Below are positions 1 through 10,258 of a DNA stretch of 64,000 nt, one piece after another. The DNA lies in the NCBI GenBank assembly GCA_949825025.1, contig OX463783.1:10947628-11011627 (forward strand), given 5' to 3'. The notes under the pieces are model-generated. The model was not told the DNA's origin and searched no databases. It saw nothing but the letters and a program-made list of their open reading frames with translations. The position numbers were made by a program, and so were the translations under genes. The DNA is from Siphlonurus alternatus. Lineage: Eukaryota > Arthropoda > Insecta > Ephemeroptera > Siphlonuridae. Numbering within the stretch: the first letter of the stretch is position 1; the number at the start of each line of letters is the position of its first letter.

Positions 1-257
1 ATTTTCTGTTAAAATAGCTATTATGTATTTTAAATATACATATGATACAAAATTACCAAAAACAAACCAACAAACAAACAAAAAATCATTTGAGAGAAAA
101 AATATATTGATACACTGAAATAATTTAAATATAAACAATTACTCCATTACTTCCGATCATTTCGCCTTGAGGTTAGGCAACTTTTTCAGCACCAAAAATT
201 AGCCTCAAGGGCTGAAGACATCCACATGTACAAAATGCATAATTGAGAATCGACAAT
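1..257. other. AT-rich non-coding flank
   Basis: AT-rich sequence with a run of CAAA repeats near 60-80. No gene or element is recognisable. Confidence 0.6.
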
Positions 258-530
258 CTGCAAGGTTTTTTTTATTACATATTTAGGTAGAGGACCTCGC
301 GTTATGTATTGTCAATTTTTGTTACAATTTTTTTAAAATCATGCTGTGACGTCATAGTCATGCAAATATTTAACACATAAGCGAAGGGGAAGACGTTGCA
401 TGACTATGACGTCACACCATTTTTCAATTAAATTTTAAACGGTGTTAGAGGGCTAAAAATTGCCAATACATGCATGATGGCCATTACGTAGTTTTTTTTA
501 TCCAAATATACAATAAAAAATTTCATGCAG
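258..530. mobile_element. Palindromic MITE, CRE-core family, copy A1
   Basis: A foldback element of about 270 bp with no coding capacity. The inner arms are a perfect 20-bp inverted repeat, 'gtgacgtcatagtcatgcaa' and its complement, around a loop of about 40 bases. The outer arms are diverged but alignable: 'ctgcaagg' plus a T-rich run on the left, the complement of 'aataaaaaatttcatgcag' on the right. Each arm carries one TGACGTCA palindrome (347-354 and 407-414). Copies at 9.4 and 43.1 kb share the core, and copies at 23.0, 24.3 and 25.7 kb are related. I could not define the target duplication or superfamily. Confidence 0.7.
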
Positions 531-1981
531 GTTCATTTGTTCATAGATTTACATTATTCATTATAATTTTATGAATTTATGTTATAATTTACATTAAAAT
601 CCACAATTTGTGTTTTAAAGCTCATTTACAAAAACGTTAATTTGCACAATATCATTGATAGTTTACAAGTGGGTATATATAAATACAAATAAACAAACGC
701 AATATATCCCATTAACGTATATATATAATGTTGTAATAAACGAAATTGCTGTTTCATGGTTAAGTGAATTTAAAAATAAAATGAAGTAGCATGACTTTTT
801 AAATCCACCCTCGTCAAGAGGCTTGTTTATCGTGAGGTTGCTATTCAACAATTGTTAGTTAGAGAATGGGGGGAAGAGTACATCAAGTGCCAAGTGTCTC
901 ATACAAGTTCTAACACGTCGTTTAAAAATAGACAACTCTTTGGTAATATCACTGCATTTGTGCCAGCTAAATTCTTATTTCTTTAAACACCCTCACTATC
1001 GCAATCAAAATAAATTATAAAGACGTAAATTATTATATAGAAAGTAAAATTAAATTTTAGATTTTTATTATTTTATTTTTGCATTTTATATTTTATTAAA
1101 AATATTATTTAGCAATAATTAATATCAAATTAATAAACGTATATAGACGTAGTGTGTTTTTTGGTAGGTACAATAATTTTATTACCTTAATTTTAGTATA
1201 ATGAAAGTATTAAAGAACTGTCCGAAAAACCCTAAATTCCTACCACTGAATTCCTGGCAATGGGACTGTTTATCCATTAGTTTAATCTGTCCTAAATAAA
1301 TATAGCGAATAAATAAATCAAACAAATAATGCATACAAAAGAAATGAAGAAATAATATAGAGCAACGTTCTGAATTTTTTATTTCTTCCAAATAAATTTT
1401 ACAGGCCCGTATTGTAATCAATAATAGTCAATATAATGCTAATTATTTTATTTATTTAATTAAAAAAATATTGAAAAAGATGCTTGTCTCAAAATTTTCG
1501 TACAATATCTTTAATTTTTCATTGTTTGGAATATATTACATTGTCATTTTTCTAAGAAATTTGTTTACAATTACAAAATTAAATATCATTATTGCCTGAA
1601 CTGTGTACTTATATTAAACAATGATAAATGTTTATACATATATAGAATATAATTAATTCTTTTGTTGATTTTATAAATTATAATTATAGTGATCACACTT
1701 GTATCAATGCTTAAAATAATTAACTCTACGATTGTTCTTGAGATAATTAACAGCAACTGTTCACACATTTACTGACGTGGATTTGGACAGTTTTACGACT
1801 TTCCTATAGTAGAAAATAGATGTTTTTATTTCAAAACAACAGTTAAATGAACTTCAGAGGATTTTGTTGAATATTTTATTTATATTATCTGAGCACACTT
1901 TGTGCTAAATTCGGAAAATTGAAAAGAAAAATAAATTTTTAGTTATTATATTCGTCCAATTCAAAAAATACATTTATGGCC
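531..1981. other. AT-rich non-coding stretch
   Basis: About 1.4 kb of A/T-dominated sequence with many short homopolymers. Short open frames on the minus strand near 663-851 and 1182-1421 have low-complexity composition and no recognisable domain, and I read them as chance. No repeat shared with the rest of the window was seen. Confidence 0.6.
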
Positions 1982-1990
1982 ATTTATGAA
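1982..1990. repeat. Left 9-bp target-site duplication of the foldback element
   Basis: 'atttatgaa' lies immediately before the 'ggcccc' terminus and is repeated exactly after the right terminus at 4842-4850. Nine base pairs is the usual duplication of Mutator-like (MULE) and Drosophila FB-type elements. Confidence 0.75.
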
Positions 1991-2316
1991 GGCCCCAGAG
2001 AATTGGTCCGAAGAGGAATTGGTCCGAAAAGGAATTGGTCCGAAAAAGAGGCGGTGCCAACGAGGAGTGGGGGGTTCCTAAAAACGTGTCAGATAAAAGC
2101 GGCAACGCTGCAAACGATTCGGACCAATTCCGCTTTCGGACCATTTCCTCTAAATATGATTTTTGTTTAATTTTGGTAGCATTACAAAGTGTAATCAGTA
2201 ATCATTTTAAAAATGCAGTGAACTACTAAAAGTGCATTTATTGCAAATTGCAGACACTAACTTTATTTAAAAAAAAAAAAAGACGGCCAAATGAAGGCGA
2301 AGAATTGGTCCGAAAG

Positions 2317-3064
2317 GGGAATTGGTCCGAAAAATTTATAATGTCAATTAAGAGGAATTGGTCCGAAAGCTTTATAATATCAATAAAGAGGAATTGGTCC
2401 GAAAACTTTATAATGTCAATTAAGAGGAATTGGTCCGAAAGCTTTATTACATCAATATAGAGGAATTGGTTCGAAAGCTTTATATTGTCAATTAAGAGGA
2501 ATTGGTCCGAAAGGTTTATTATATCAATATAGAGGAATTGGTCCGAAAGGTTTATTATATTAAGAAAGAGGAATTGGTCCGAAAGCTTTAATATATCAAT
2601 AAAGAAGAATTGGTCCGAAAGCTTTATAATGTCAATTAAGAGGAATTGGTCCGAAAGCTTTATAATATCAAGAAAGAAGAATTGGTCCGAAAGCTTTATA
2701 ATATCAATAAAGAGGAATTGGTCCGAAAACTTTATAATGTCAATTAAGAGGAATTGGTCCGAAAGGTTTATTATATCAATATAGAGGAATTGGTCCGAAA
2801 GGTTTATTATATCAAGAAAGAGGAATTGGTCCGAAAGCTTTAATATATCAATAAAGAAGAATTGGTCCGAAAGCTTTATAATGTCAATTAAGAGGAATTG
2901 GTCCGAAAGCTTTATAATATCAAGAAAGAAGAATTGGTCCGAAAGCTTTATAATATCAATAAAGAGGAATTGGTCTGAAAACTTTATAATGTCAATTAAG
3001 AGGAATTGGTCCGAAAGGTTTATTATATCAATATCGAGGAATTGGTCCGAAAGGTTTATTATAT
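2317..3064 (+). repeat. 36-bp tandem array, left arm (about 21 units)
   Basis: Units begin 'aggaattggtccgaaag' and end in variants of 'tcaattaag' or 'tcaataaag'. The period is exactly 36 over the array. Unit variants recur in the same order: the seven units at 2497-2748 are repeated at 2749-3000 with about two differences, and a third copy starts at 3001, giving a 252-bp higher-order repeat. Because 36 is a multiple of three, a frame stays open through several units. Confidence 0.9.
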
Positions 3065-3065
3065 A

Positions 3066-3790
3066 ACAAACTAAAATATAAAATGAAATTTTATGACAAT
3101 ATTTTATGATAAAAAATTAATAATATGGAATAAGGGTGGAATTCAAATTTGCTAAAAAATCACTTCAGTCATGATATCTATGTAATCTTTGGACACAGTG
3201 TTATATTTTTGTAAATATTATTCAAATTATTAAAATTCAGCTACACAAATAACAAGATTCTGTGGTATTAATTATATCACAAATTAGCATCCATCATTGT
3301 AATTTTTAGGGAAATCCTTAATCAATATAATTATTATGAATATAAAAATATGTAATTATTTATAAAAAAATTATTATACGTACTGATGACAGAAAAAGGT
3401 CAAAAAGCACATTGGAAATATTTAATTATTCAATTAAGCATGTTGTCATTTGATGGACTATTACATCTTGTCTTATTGGCTAAAAATGTATTTAAAATGA
3501 TTTTTTTAAAGCTTTAATAATTTTTTATGCAACTGCACAATTAAAAGATAACAAATTATTCTTCTTAGTAAAATATTAAAAAATTGAAAACGAAGGCAAA
3601 TCACCTCATACGTACATATTGAAAAAATTAAAAAATTAGTACGTGAAGAAATAATATATACACAGTTTCGCAGTTTTGTACTAGATCATTCTCTTTCTTT
3701 TAATCATGGGGTTTCAAACAAAAACAAACAAGCCTGCAGTGGCCTCCCCCACACCCCCAATTTAAAATTAAAATGTATGGCAGATTCCTC
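3066..3790. other. Central spacer of the foldback element
   Basis: Unique AT-rich DNA between the inverted arms. It holds no open frame of note and nothing resembling a transposase. Confidence 0.6.
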
Positions 3791-4508
3791 TTTATTGATA
3801 TATATTTATATATAGTAAAGATTTCAGACGAATTCCCATTTCGGACAGTTTCCTCTCTACTTATGAAATTAAATTTTAGGACAGATTCCCCTTTACTGAT
3901 ATAATAAAGCTTTCGGACGGATTCCCCATTCGGACCAATTCCTCTTAATTGACATTATAAAGCTTTCGGACCAATTCCTCTTAATTGACATTATTAAGCT
4001 TTCGGACCAATTCCTCTTAATTGGCATTATAAAGCTTTCGGACCAATTCCTCTTAATTGACATAATAAAGCTTTCGGACCAATTCCTCTTAATTGACATT
4101 ATAAAGGTTTCGGACCAATTCCTCTTTATTGATATTATAAAGCTTTCGAACCAATTCCTCTATATTGACAATATAAAGCTTTCGGACCAATTCCTCTATT
4201 TTGACATTATAAAGCTTTCGGACCAATTCCTCTTAATTGATAAAATAAAGCTTTCGGACCAATTCCTCTATTTTGACATTATAAAGCTTTCGGACCAATT
4301 CCTCTTAATTGACATAATAAAGCTTTCGGACCAATTCTTCTTTCTTGAAATTATAAAGCTTTCGGACCAATTCCTCTTAATTGACATTATAAAGCTTTCG
4401 GACCAATTCCTCTATTTTGCCATTATAAAGCTTTCGGACCAATTCCTCTATTTTGACATTATATAGCTTTCGGACCAATTCCTCTTAATTGACATTATAA
4501 ATTTTTCG
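3785..4508 (-). repeat. 36-bp tandem array, right arm (about 17 good units plus degenerate ones)
   Basis: The same 36-bp unit as the left arm in reverse complement ('ctttcggaccaattcctct'), in register from about 3925 to 4508. The innermost units at 3785-3920 are degraded. Unit order differs from the left arm, and the 252-bp higher-order repeat is not visible here, so the two arms have changed independently. Confidence 0.9.
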
Positions 4509-4841
4509 GACCAATTCCCCTTTCGGACCAATTCTTCGCCTTCATTTGGCCGTCTTTTTTTTTAAATAAAGTTAGTGTCTGCAATTTGCAATAAATGCAC
4601 TTTTAGTAGTTAACTGCATTTTTAAAATTATTACTGATTACACTTTGTAATGCTACCAAAATTAAACAAAAATCATATTTAGAGGAAATGGTCCGAAAGC
4701 GGAATTGGTCCGAATCGTTTGCAGCGTTGCCACTTTTATCTGACACGTTTTTAAGAACCCCCCACTCCTCGTTGGCACCGCCTCTTTTTCGGACCAATTC
4801 CTTTTCGGACCAATTCCTCTTCGGACCAATTCCTAGGAGCC

Positions 4842-4850
4842 ATTTATGAA
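4842..4850. repeat. Right 9-bp target-site duplication of the foldback element
   Basis: Exact copy of 'atttatgaa' directly after the right terminus (...ggagcc), matching 1982-1990. Confidence 0.75.
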
Positions 4851-5811
4851 CATGTTAATAAGAGGTAAGCATTATGCATTGCTGGTAAGACATCATGTTT
4901 AAAGAGCAAGACGAAAAGATAAATAGCATAAACAAGTTACTAAATGTCACTACTAATAGGTTTTAATTAGAGTAATAATAATTATTAAGGAGAAACATTT
5001 TAATTAATTTAAGCAATATTATGAAATCTTTAATTTCTTTACATTTTTTAATAATATTGGTAATTTGTTATGCAGCTGTATATATTATTTATAATATGTA
5101 TGGAACGATTATCAATAAATTTAATTGCATGTACTGTATACTATTAGGAGGGAGTTTAGCTGTATTTACATTAACTATAGTGCTATAAAATGTATAATCA
5201 TTACTTAATATATGAATGTATTTTTTCAACAAGAAAAACATCATATATTAATTTTTTTTAACAAAACTGACACTTCAATATACTCCTATAATTTTTATAC
5301 CATTCTCATTCAAAATTATCATACAGGTTTGAATTAATATCTATATATAATAATTATTAGAATTTAACATTTAGTCATTTTAGTTTTAACGGAGAGTTGT
5401 TAACAAAAATTTAAAATTTAAATATTCTTGAAGTTTTTGTTCTCGCACTGATTGGAACTAAAAGTTAAAAATAAAAAATGTTTTGAAACTTCTGTCGCAA
5501 AACTAAAGATTTACTTATGTTGTGTTGAAATTTATTTATTTTTGACTAATCTCATTTAACATTTCAAACAAAATTTACAGTTAGAAACTGCAGAAATATA
5601 AAACATTTTGTTTTATTTATAATAAAAGATGTTTTTTTTTTTTTTAAAAAAGCTTGAATTTCACAACATTTTATAAACTTTTATTTGTTCAATGGCTTTT
5701 TAAAAAAAACAAACATTTCAAATTTTATGTAAATTTCATTTAATATAAAAAAAGAGGGTAGAAAAATGCTAATTCGTTTGCGTATTTTAGATAATTTAAA
5801 TAGTAAACAAT

Positions 5812-5888
5812 GTTGCCAAATACATGTTTAGCAGGTGTATAATAATGAGTTGAGTATGTTTAGGAATGTTAAGCATTTGGCAACAATG
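5812..5888. repeat. Short inverted repeat around 'gttgccaaat'
   Basis: 'caatgttgccaaatacatg' near 5810 faces 'gcatttggcaacaatg' ending about 5888. The inner parts ('gtttagc' and 'gttaagc') also pair partly. It could be a degraded MITE. Confidence 0.4.
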
Positions 5889-6534
5889 TACAAGAGGTTT
5901 TACTATTCTTACTATACAGACCGGTTGTATACTACAACATTTTTTTTTTTTTTCTCAGCGAGTATTTTTTTTTTTTTACCTTCTTCCCACCTTCTTATAG
6001 TACAATAGTGGCCTAAAGAAAACCACCGAAATTTCTCAACCGTTCTGTTTCTTTGAAGTTTTTTGTTTGTTACTCTTTATATACTTTTTATATCTTTGTT
6101 ATTTTTTTGTTTTAAATTTGTGACTCTCATTTATCTACTATCTAGGAATGTGGTAAAATTATAACCCTTATTTTTATTACAAGTCATTTTATATAATTAT
6201 AATTAGAGTATAAATTCTTATATTATAAAATTTGTATTATGAATAATTAAAAAAAAGGTATTACATTATTTATACAAATATTATGAACATATAATTTAAT
6301 ATAATATAATTTTGATTGAAAAGGTAAGTCTATGAATTGAATACAAAAGTAATTAATTAGTTAATTTCTTTTTCTTAATTAATTGACTATGCAGACGCAA
6401 AGTAAATGATAATTGTTTGCAATTTTAATTTGCAACAAAACTCACTATCAATGTTTAAAGATAAGAAAATGGCTCTTTAGAATAAAAAAATTATACAGTT
6501 TTTTCCATCTGCATGGTATGGATTACGCAAATAA

Positions 6535-6610
6535 TGGGGGTGATTCACGAACGAGTTAAAATCCAGAAACATATCCAGCTATCTAACTATGTACCTTTGT
6601 GAATAGTTTT
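6535..6610. mobile_element. Degraded MITE of the 'gattcacgaag' family
   Basis: 'gggggtgattcacgaacgagtt' at one end and 'cctttgtgaat' at the other match the ends of the better copies at 9.75, 26.81, 41.88 and 44.79 kb. The right end has decayed. Confidence 0.45.
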
Positions 6611-8851
6611 CTGTCATCTCTGATCGTATTTAATTCATCTATCGTATTTAATTGAAAAACATTGGTCGTAAAATATTAAGAAAATTGTAATACTTTTAAT
6701 AAAAAAAAGCATATAAATTTTAAATAATTTTACTGTATTATTTTATTTAATATAATAAAACCTATATACCTTCATAATTTCGTAAATTCATCACTTACAA
6801 AAACTAATTAAACTAATTCTTAAAACTTGTGCAGTACACCAAACGCCACTATTAAACTCCAGTTTACATTATTTTTAAGATAAAATTCATATTTTCAAAA
6901 ATTAACTAATATGTTATACGTTGTATGTACACTGAATGGAGTGTACATGTACTTGTATATATGAGAACAATTAAATTAAATTCATTTTTATCAACAAAAC
7001 TATTATTTATAATTATTAATATTTATAATAATAATGATCATTAAATTATATTATTGCCTATATATATATATATATACAATACATAAGCACTTTCTTTGAA
7101 ATTCAAAACACTCAATTACAATAATAAATTATAATTAATAAAATTAATTGTATATTATATAACATAATTTTATACTCGTGATTGATTTTTATTGATAATA
7201 TTTTCTTTCCATTCATAACTATTATAAATATTAATTACTTATTCATTCACTATATAGATAATAAGCTTATACTTAAAAAAATCATAGAATGTCTCTTTTT
7301 TTTAAAGAATGTATAAAATTCCTTTTAACAAAAAAATCCCATGAAGTCTTACATTTTTTCGTTTCTAAAAAAATGTGTACATCCCTGTCCATTAGTTCCA
7401 CCCCACCTGTAAGATTTGATAATGGTTCGTTACAGGTAGATTGCCGGTTACTACAAAACTACAGATCCCACGCTCTTTTATTTTTCTCGGGCGGGGATAT
7501 ATATATATTTTTTTTTTTGTATAATACCTCTCCCTCTTTTATATAAATATATCGTGTTGCTCTTTTTATACACAATGCTCTCTTCTCAACTATCCTCCAC
7601 ATTCCTAAGTCTAGTCAGGGCTATCTACCTCTAAAAAAAATATACACGTGAGACTTTATAGAGTTTAGAAAGTGGACCATACTTTACACTATAAAAAAAA
7701 TATCGTATGAAACAGTCAAAATGGTAAGGAAAAAATTAAGGGTGGGGTTTGCTTTTTCATTCGGGTGTATAATTAAGATACGAGAGAGCAAAAGATACAA
7801 AGTCTTGTATTTTCCTTGTGTATTCTGAAAATGGAGGGGTGGTAACCTCAACCTATGGGTCATGATAAATGTCATTTTCAGAATTTTGTATACTGACTTT
7901 TGGTTTTGGATGTCAAAATTTTCAATTTTTTAAACGTAGATGTTGAAGATAAAAATAAAAAATGACCAAAAAAGTCATTGCTAAAGTTTTGAATCCTTTG
8001 ATAAACCAATTTTATGCCTAAATGTTTTATGTCATTTTTTTTTATTGCTGAATCGCTTATACCCATTTTGATAAATCTATAGTATATAATAATTACAGTT
8101 AATTGATGAATGTAGTTGAAAATATATTTATTATTTTAATTTTCCATTTAATATCATGTACATTTAATGGATTTAAAATGTATGATAAAATATCTTATAT
8201 GTCCATCAGATTAGTATTTATTTATTCAGAAAACATTTGTCAATTACAAAATGTCCTTTCTAAAATATTGCATTTGGAAATAGAATTTATTTTATTGACT
8301 TATGCATGCTTACATTAGAAGCTTTATATATTATTATGTTATGTAATATAAATGAGATGAGTGAAACCCACAAAATATTTTTGACAGTGCACTCTCTCTA
8401 TCGATAATTTTATCACTAAAATAGACCATTTAAAGGCAAGAAATGACTTAAAAAACAAAGTGGTTTTGATATTTTTATACTTAAAAGATTTAAATGTCAT
8501 AATGAAATATATAATTTAAAAGCAAATTCCATTACAATCTTTTCCCTCCTCGTATATTAAAGAAAATTTATTTTTACAGATAAAATTTTTACAAATGTGA
8601 ATTTCATTTTATTTTCTGTAGCAACTATTTGCTACACAACTAAAACACTTTTAACATTCTATTTTTGAAATTTAAGGTATGCATTAATTTAAATACAGGA
8701 ATTTTAAATAAAATTTCATATTTTTATAATAATGCATGATTATATCAAAAAATTCTTTTTAATTTCATAGCATTTTTATATTTCTGTTTATTTTTTTTTA
8801 TTTTTAATGTAAATAGTAAATTTAACATACCGCTTAAACTTGCATGAATCC

Positions 8852-8930
8852 TCAAATTCAAATTCAAATTTTTATTTCTCGATCATAGGCTGTACAGCAT
8901 GGATCACGTCAATTATTACATAAAATAAAT
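8852..8930 (-). mobile_element. LINE 3'-tail fragment
   Basis: Read on the minus strand: 'gctgtacagcctatgatcga', then 'gaaataaa' and a short simple repeat, 'aatttgaatttgaatt'. The same arrangement occurs at 21.36 kb (minus), 15.37 kb (minus) and 57.33 kb (plus). A conserved end followed by a variable short tandem repeat is typical of CR1/Jockey-like LINE 3' ends. No coding sequence is preserved here. Confidence 0.45.
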
Positions 8931-9011
8931 ATGTAACATACTTAATTCTAATTAAAATTAGCCTAAAGTTAATAAATTTAAACACATGTATACCCAAACA
9001 ATATTTAAAAA

Positions 9012-9364
9012 TAAGGGTAAGGTAACGCCACCAATGTTAAAAAAAATCCCTCACACAAAAATTCTGAAAAAAAATTAAAATGTTCTCCTCTACACCCCCT
9101 ATCAGTAGGTAAAATATCAGGTATACAAATACGATCTAGTTTTTGAGTTATGAATTTTTAAAGTTGACCAATTTAACATGGGAGTTTCATTTCTCCATGT
9201 TAAAGTAGTCAACTTTAAAATTTTATATCTCAAAAACTAGCTCGTATTTGTAAACCTGATATTTTAACTACTGATAGGGGATGTAGAGGAGAACATATTA
9301 AATTTTTTTCAGAATTTTTGTGTGAGGGACTTTTTTTAACATTGGTGGCGTTACCTTACCCTTA
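9012..9364. mobile_element. Near-perfect palindromic MITE (353 bp)
   Basis: The two halves are almost exact reverse complements along their full length. Ends read 'taagggtaaggtaacgcc' and its complement. The centre is a short loop between 'catg' arms ('catgggagtttcatttctccatg'). Transcription of either strand would give a hairpin of about 165 bp. The flanking bases are A-rich and a target duplication cannot be told apart from the terminal TAA/TTA. Confidence 0.85.
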
Positions 9365-9384
9365 AACATCACATTAAGCACTCT

Positions 9385-9650
9385 TATTGCATATTTGGAT
9401 AAAGGTCTTAGCATAATGTGTTGTAAATTTTATTAAAACACCCTCGAAAATGTGCTATAAAACTTTGTTATTCTATGACGTCATAGAGAAATGAAAATAT
9501 TTAACACGCAAGCTTAGGGAAAGATGTTGCATGACTATGACGTCACAGCGTCTTTCCTCTCTACTTTGAAGATGTTAGAAGGTTAAAAATGATCTGACAA
9601 AATTGATAAAAATTGACTCGAGATTATGCAATAAAAAATCTCATGCAGAG
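9385..9650. mobile_element. Palindromic MITE, CRE-core family, copy A2
   Basis: Related to the copy at 258-530. It has two TGACGTCA sites (9476-9483, 9538-9545), the inner motif 'gcatgactatgacgtcac', 'gttagaaggttaaaaat' in the right arm and the end 'gcaataaaaaatctcatgca'. The left arm is more diverged than in copy A1. Confidence 0.65.
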
Positions 9651-9744
9651 ATTGTTCATTTGTTTCCATTTATGATATATCCCAAATCAATATTATGGAC
9701 CAAAGATTTTTACATAGGAACAAAAATCATAAATAGATGATTAT

Positions 9745-9909
9745 GGGGGGCATTCACAAAGCACTTTAACCCCCACTTTAACTTCAATTTTTATCTCTGG
9801 TGCTAAACCAGGGACTAACATGGTTAGTCCCTGGTTTAGCACTATGTTTAGCACCAGGGATAAAAATTGAGGTTAAAGTGGGGGTTAAAATGCTTTGTGA
9901 ATGCCCCCC
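9745..9909. mobile_element. Palindromic MITE, 'gcattcacaaagc' ends
   Basis: A 165-bp near-perfect palindrome with ends 'ggggggcattcacaaagc' and its complement, and arms containing 'ctggtgctaaaccaggg'. The general plan (G-run, 'attcac-aa-gc' end, 'gtta/ctaa' motifs inside) resembles the 41.88 and 44.79 kb copies, so this may be a distant member of that family. Confidence 0.8.
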
Positions 9910-10258
9910 AATATAATTCAGATATCTTATAATGTACGCTCTTTGTATATATAATCCCAAACAGTAAATTAGCTAAATTCTTTAACAAAAATTAAACTTC
10001 CTCAGTGTCTATCCTTTTCTATAATATTAATTGTTGTTAAAATTAAAAGCATTCATATTTAAAAAAAAGCTGTAAATTTTTCTATATTAAAATAAGCTCA
10101 ATTTTAATTTGTAGAATTTTATTTCTTTGGGTTTAAATTTTAGCCTGAAATTAAGTGTATGTTTTTGAAGCTACCGAAAAAAAGAGCACCTGTGTGCAAA
10201 ATATGATCGATTTTAAACAGCTTTCTCTTTTTAGGCTTCACAGAATAATAATAGTATG
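9910..10258. other. AT-rich spacer
   Basis: No feature seen. Confidence 0.6.

Larger units (their letters stand above)
1991..4841. mobile_element. Foldback (Mutator/FB-like) non-autonomous element with tandem-repeat arms
   Basis: A 2.85-kb element whose halves are inverted copies. From outside in, each arm has: short 'gaattggtccgaa' units at the tip; a GC-richer segment with 'ggcggtgccaacgaggagtg'; a conserved AT-rich segment of about 200 bp; a poly-A/T run followed by 'gacggccaaatgaaggcgaa'; and an array of 36-bp units built on 'gaattggtccgaaag'. The arms flank about 730 bp of unique AT-rich DNA (about 3066-3790) with no usable frame. The tips are ggc...gcc and a perfect 9-bp duplication flanks them. 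This layout is known for foldback elements and for MULEs with tandem-repeat ends. No transposase is encoded, so mobility would need an element elsewhere. The repeated 'KRNWSESFI' open frames are a by-product of the 36-bp period and are not annotated as genes. Confidence 0.8.
4851..8851. other. AT-rich gene desert
   Basis: Four kilobases of AT-rich DNA with poly-T runs (5631-5646, 5941-5953), an (AT)n run at 7060-7076 and a few tiny inverted repeats listed separately. An 85-codon frame at 7289-7546 (+) starts with ATG but is rich in F, S and L, crosses T and AT homopolymers and has no recognisable domain. I do not call it a gene. Confidence 0.6.

Noticed and set aside
2248..3066. Open frames encoding repeated 'KRNWSESFIMSI' peptides, in both arms of the foldback element
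   Set aside because: The peptide period is just the 36-bp DNA repeat read in one frame. Frames open and close with unit variants, lie on opposite strands in the two arms, and have no start context or conserved length.
2317..4508. CRISPR array
   Set aside because: The 36-bp units are contiguous without unique spacers, the array is mirrored in a foldback element, and the genome is eukaryotic.
7289..7546. 85-codon protein gene
   Set aside because: F/S/L-rich, runs across T and AT homopolymers, no domain, no supporting signals.
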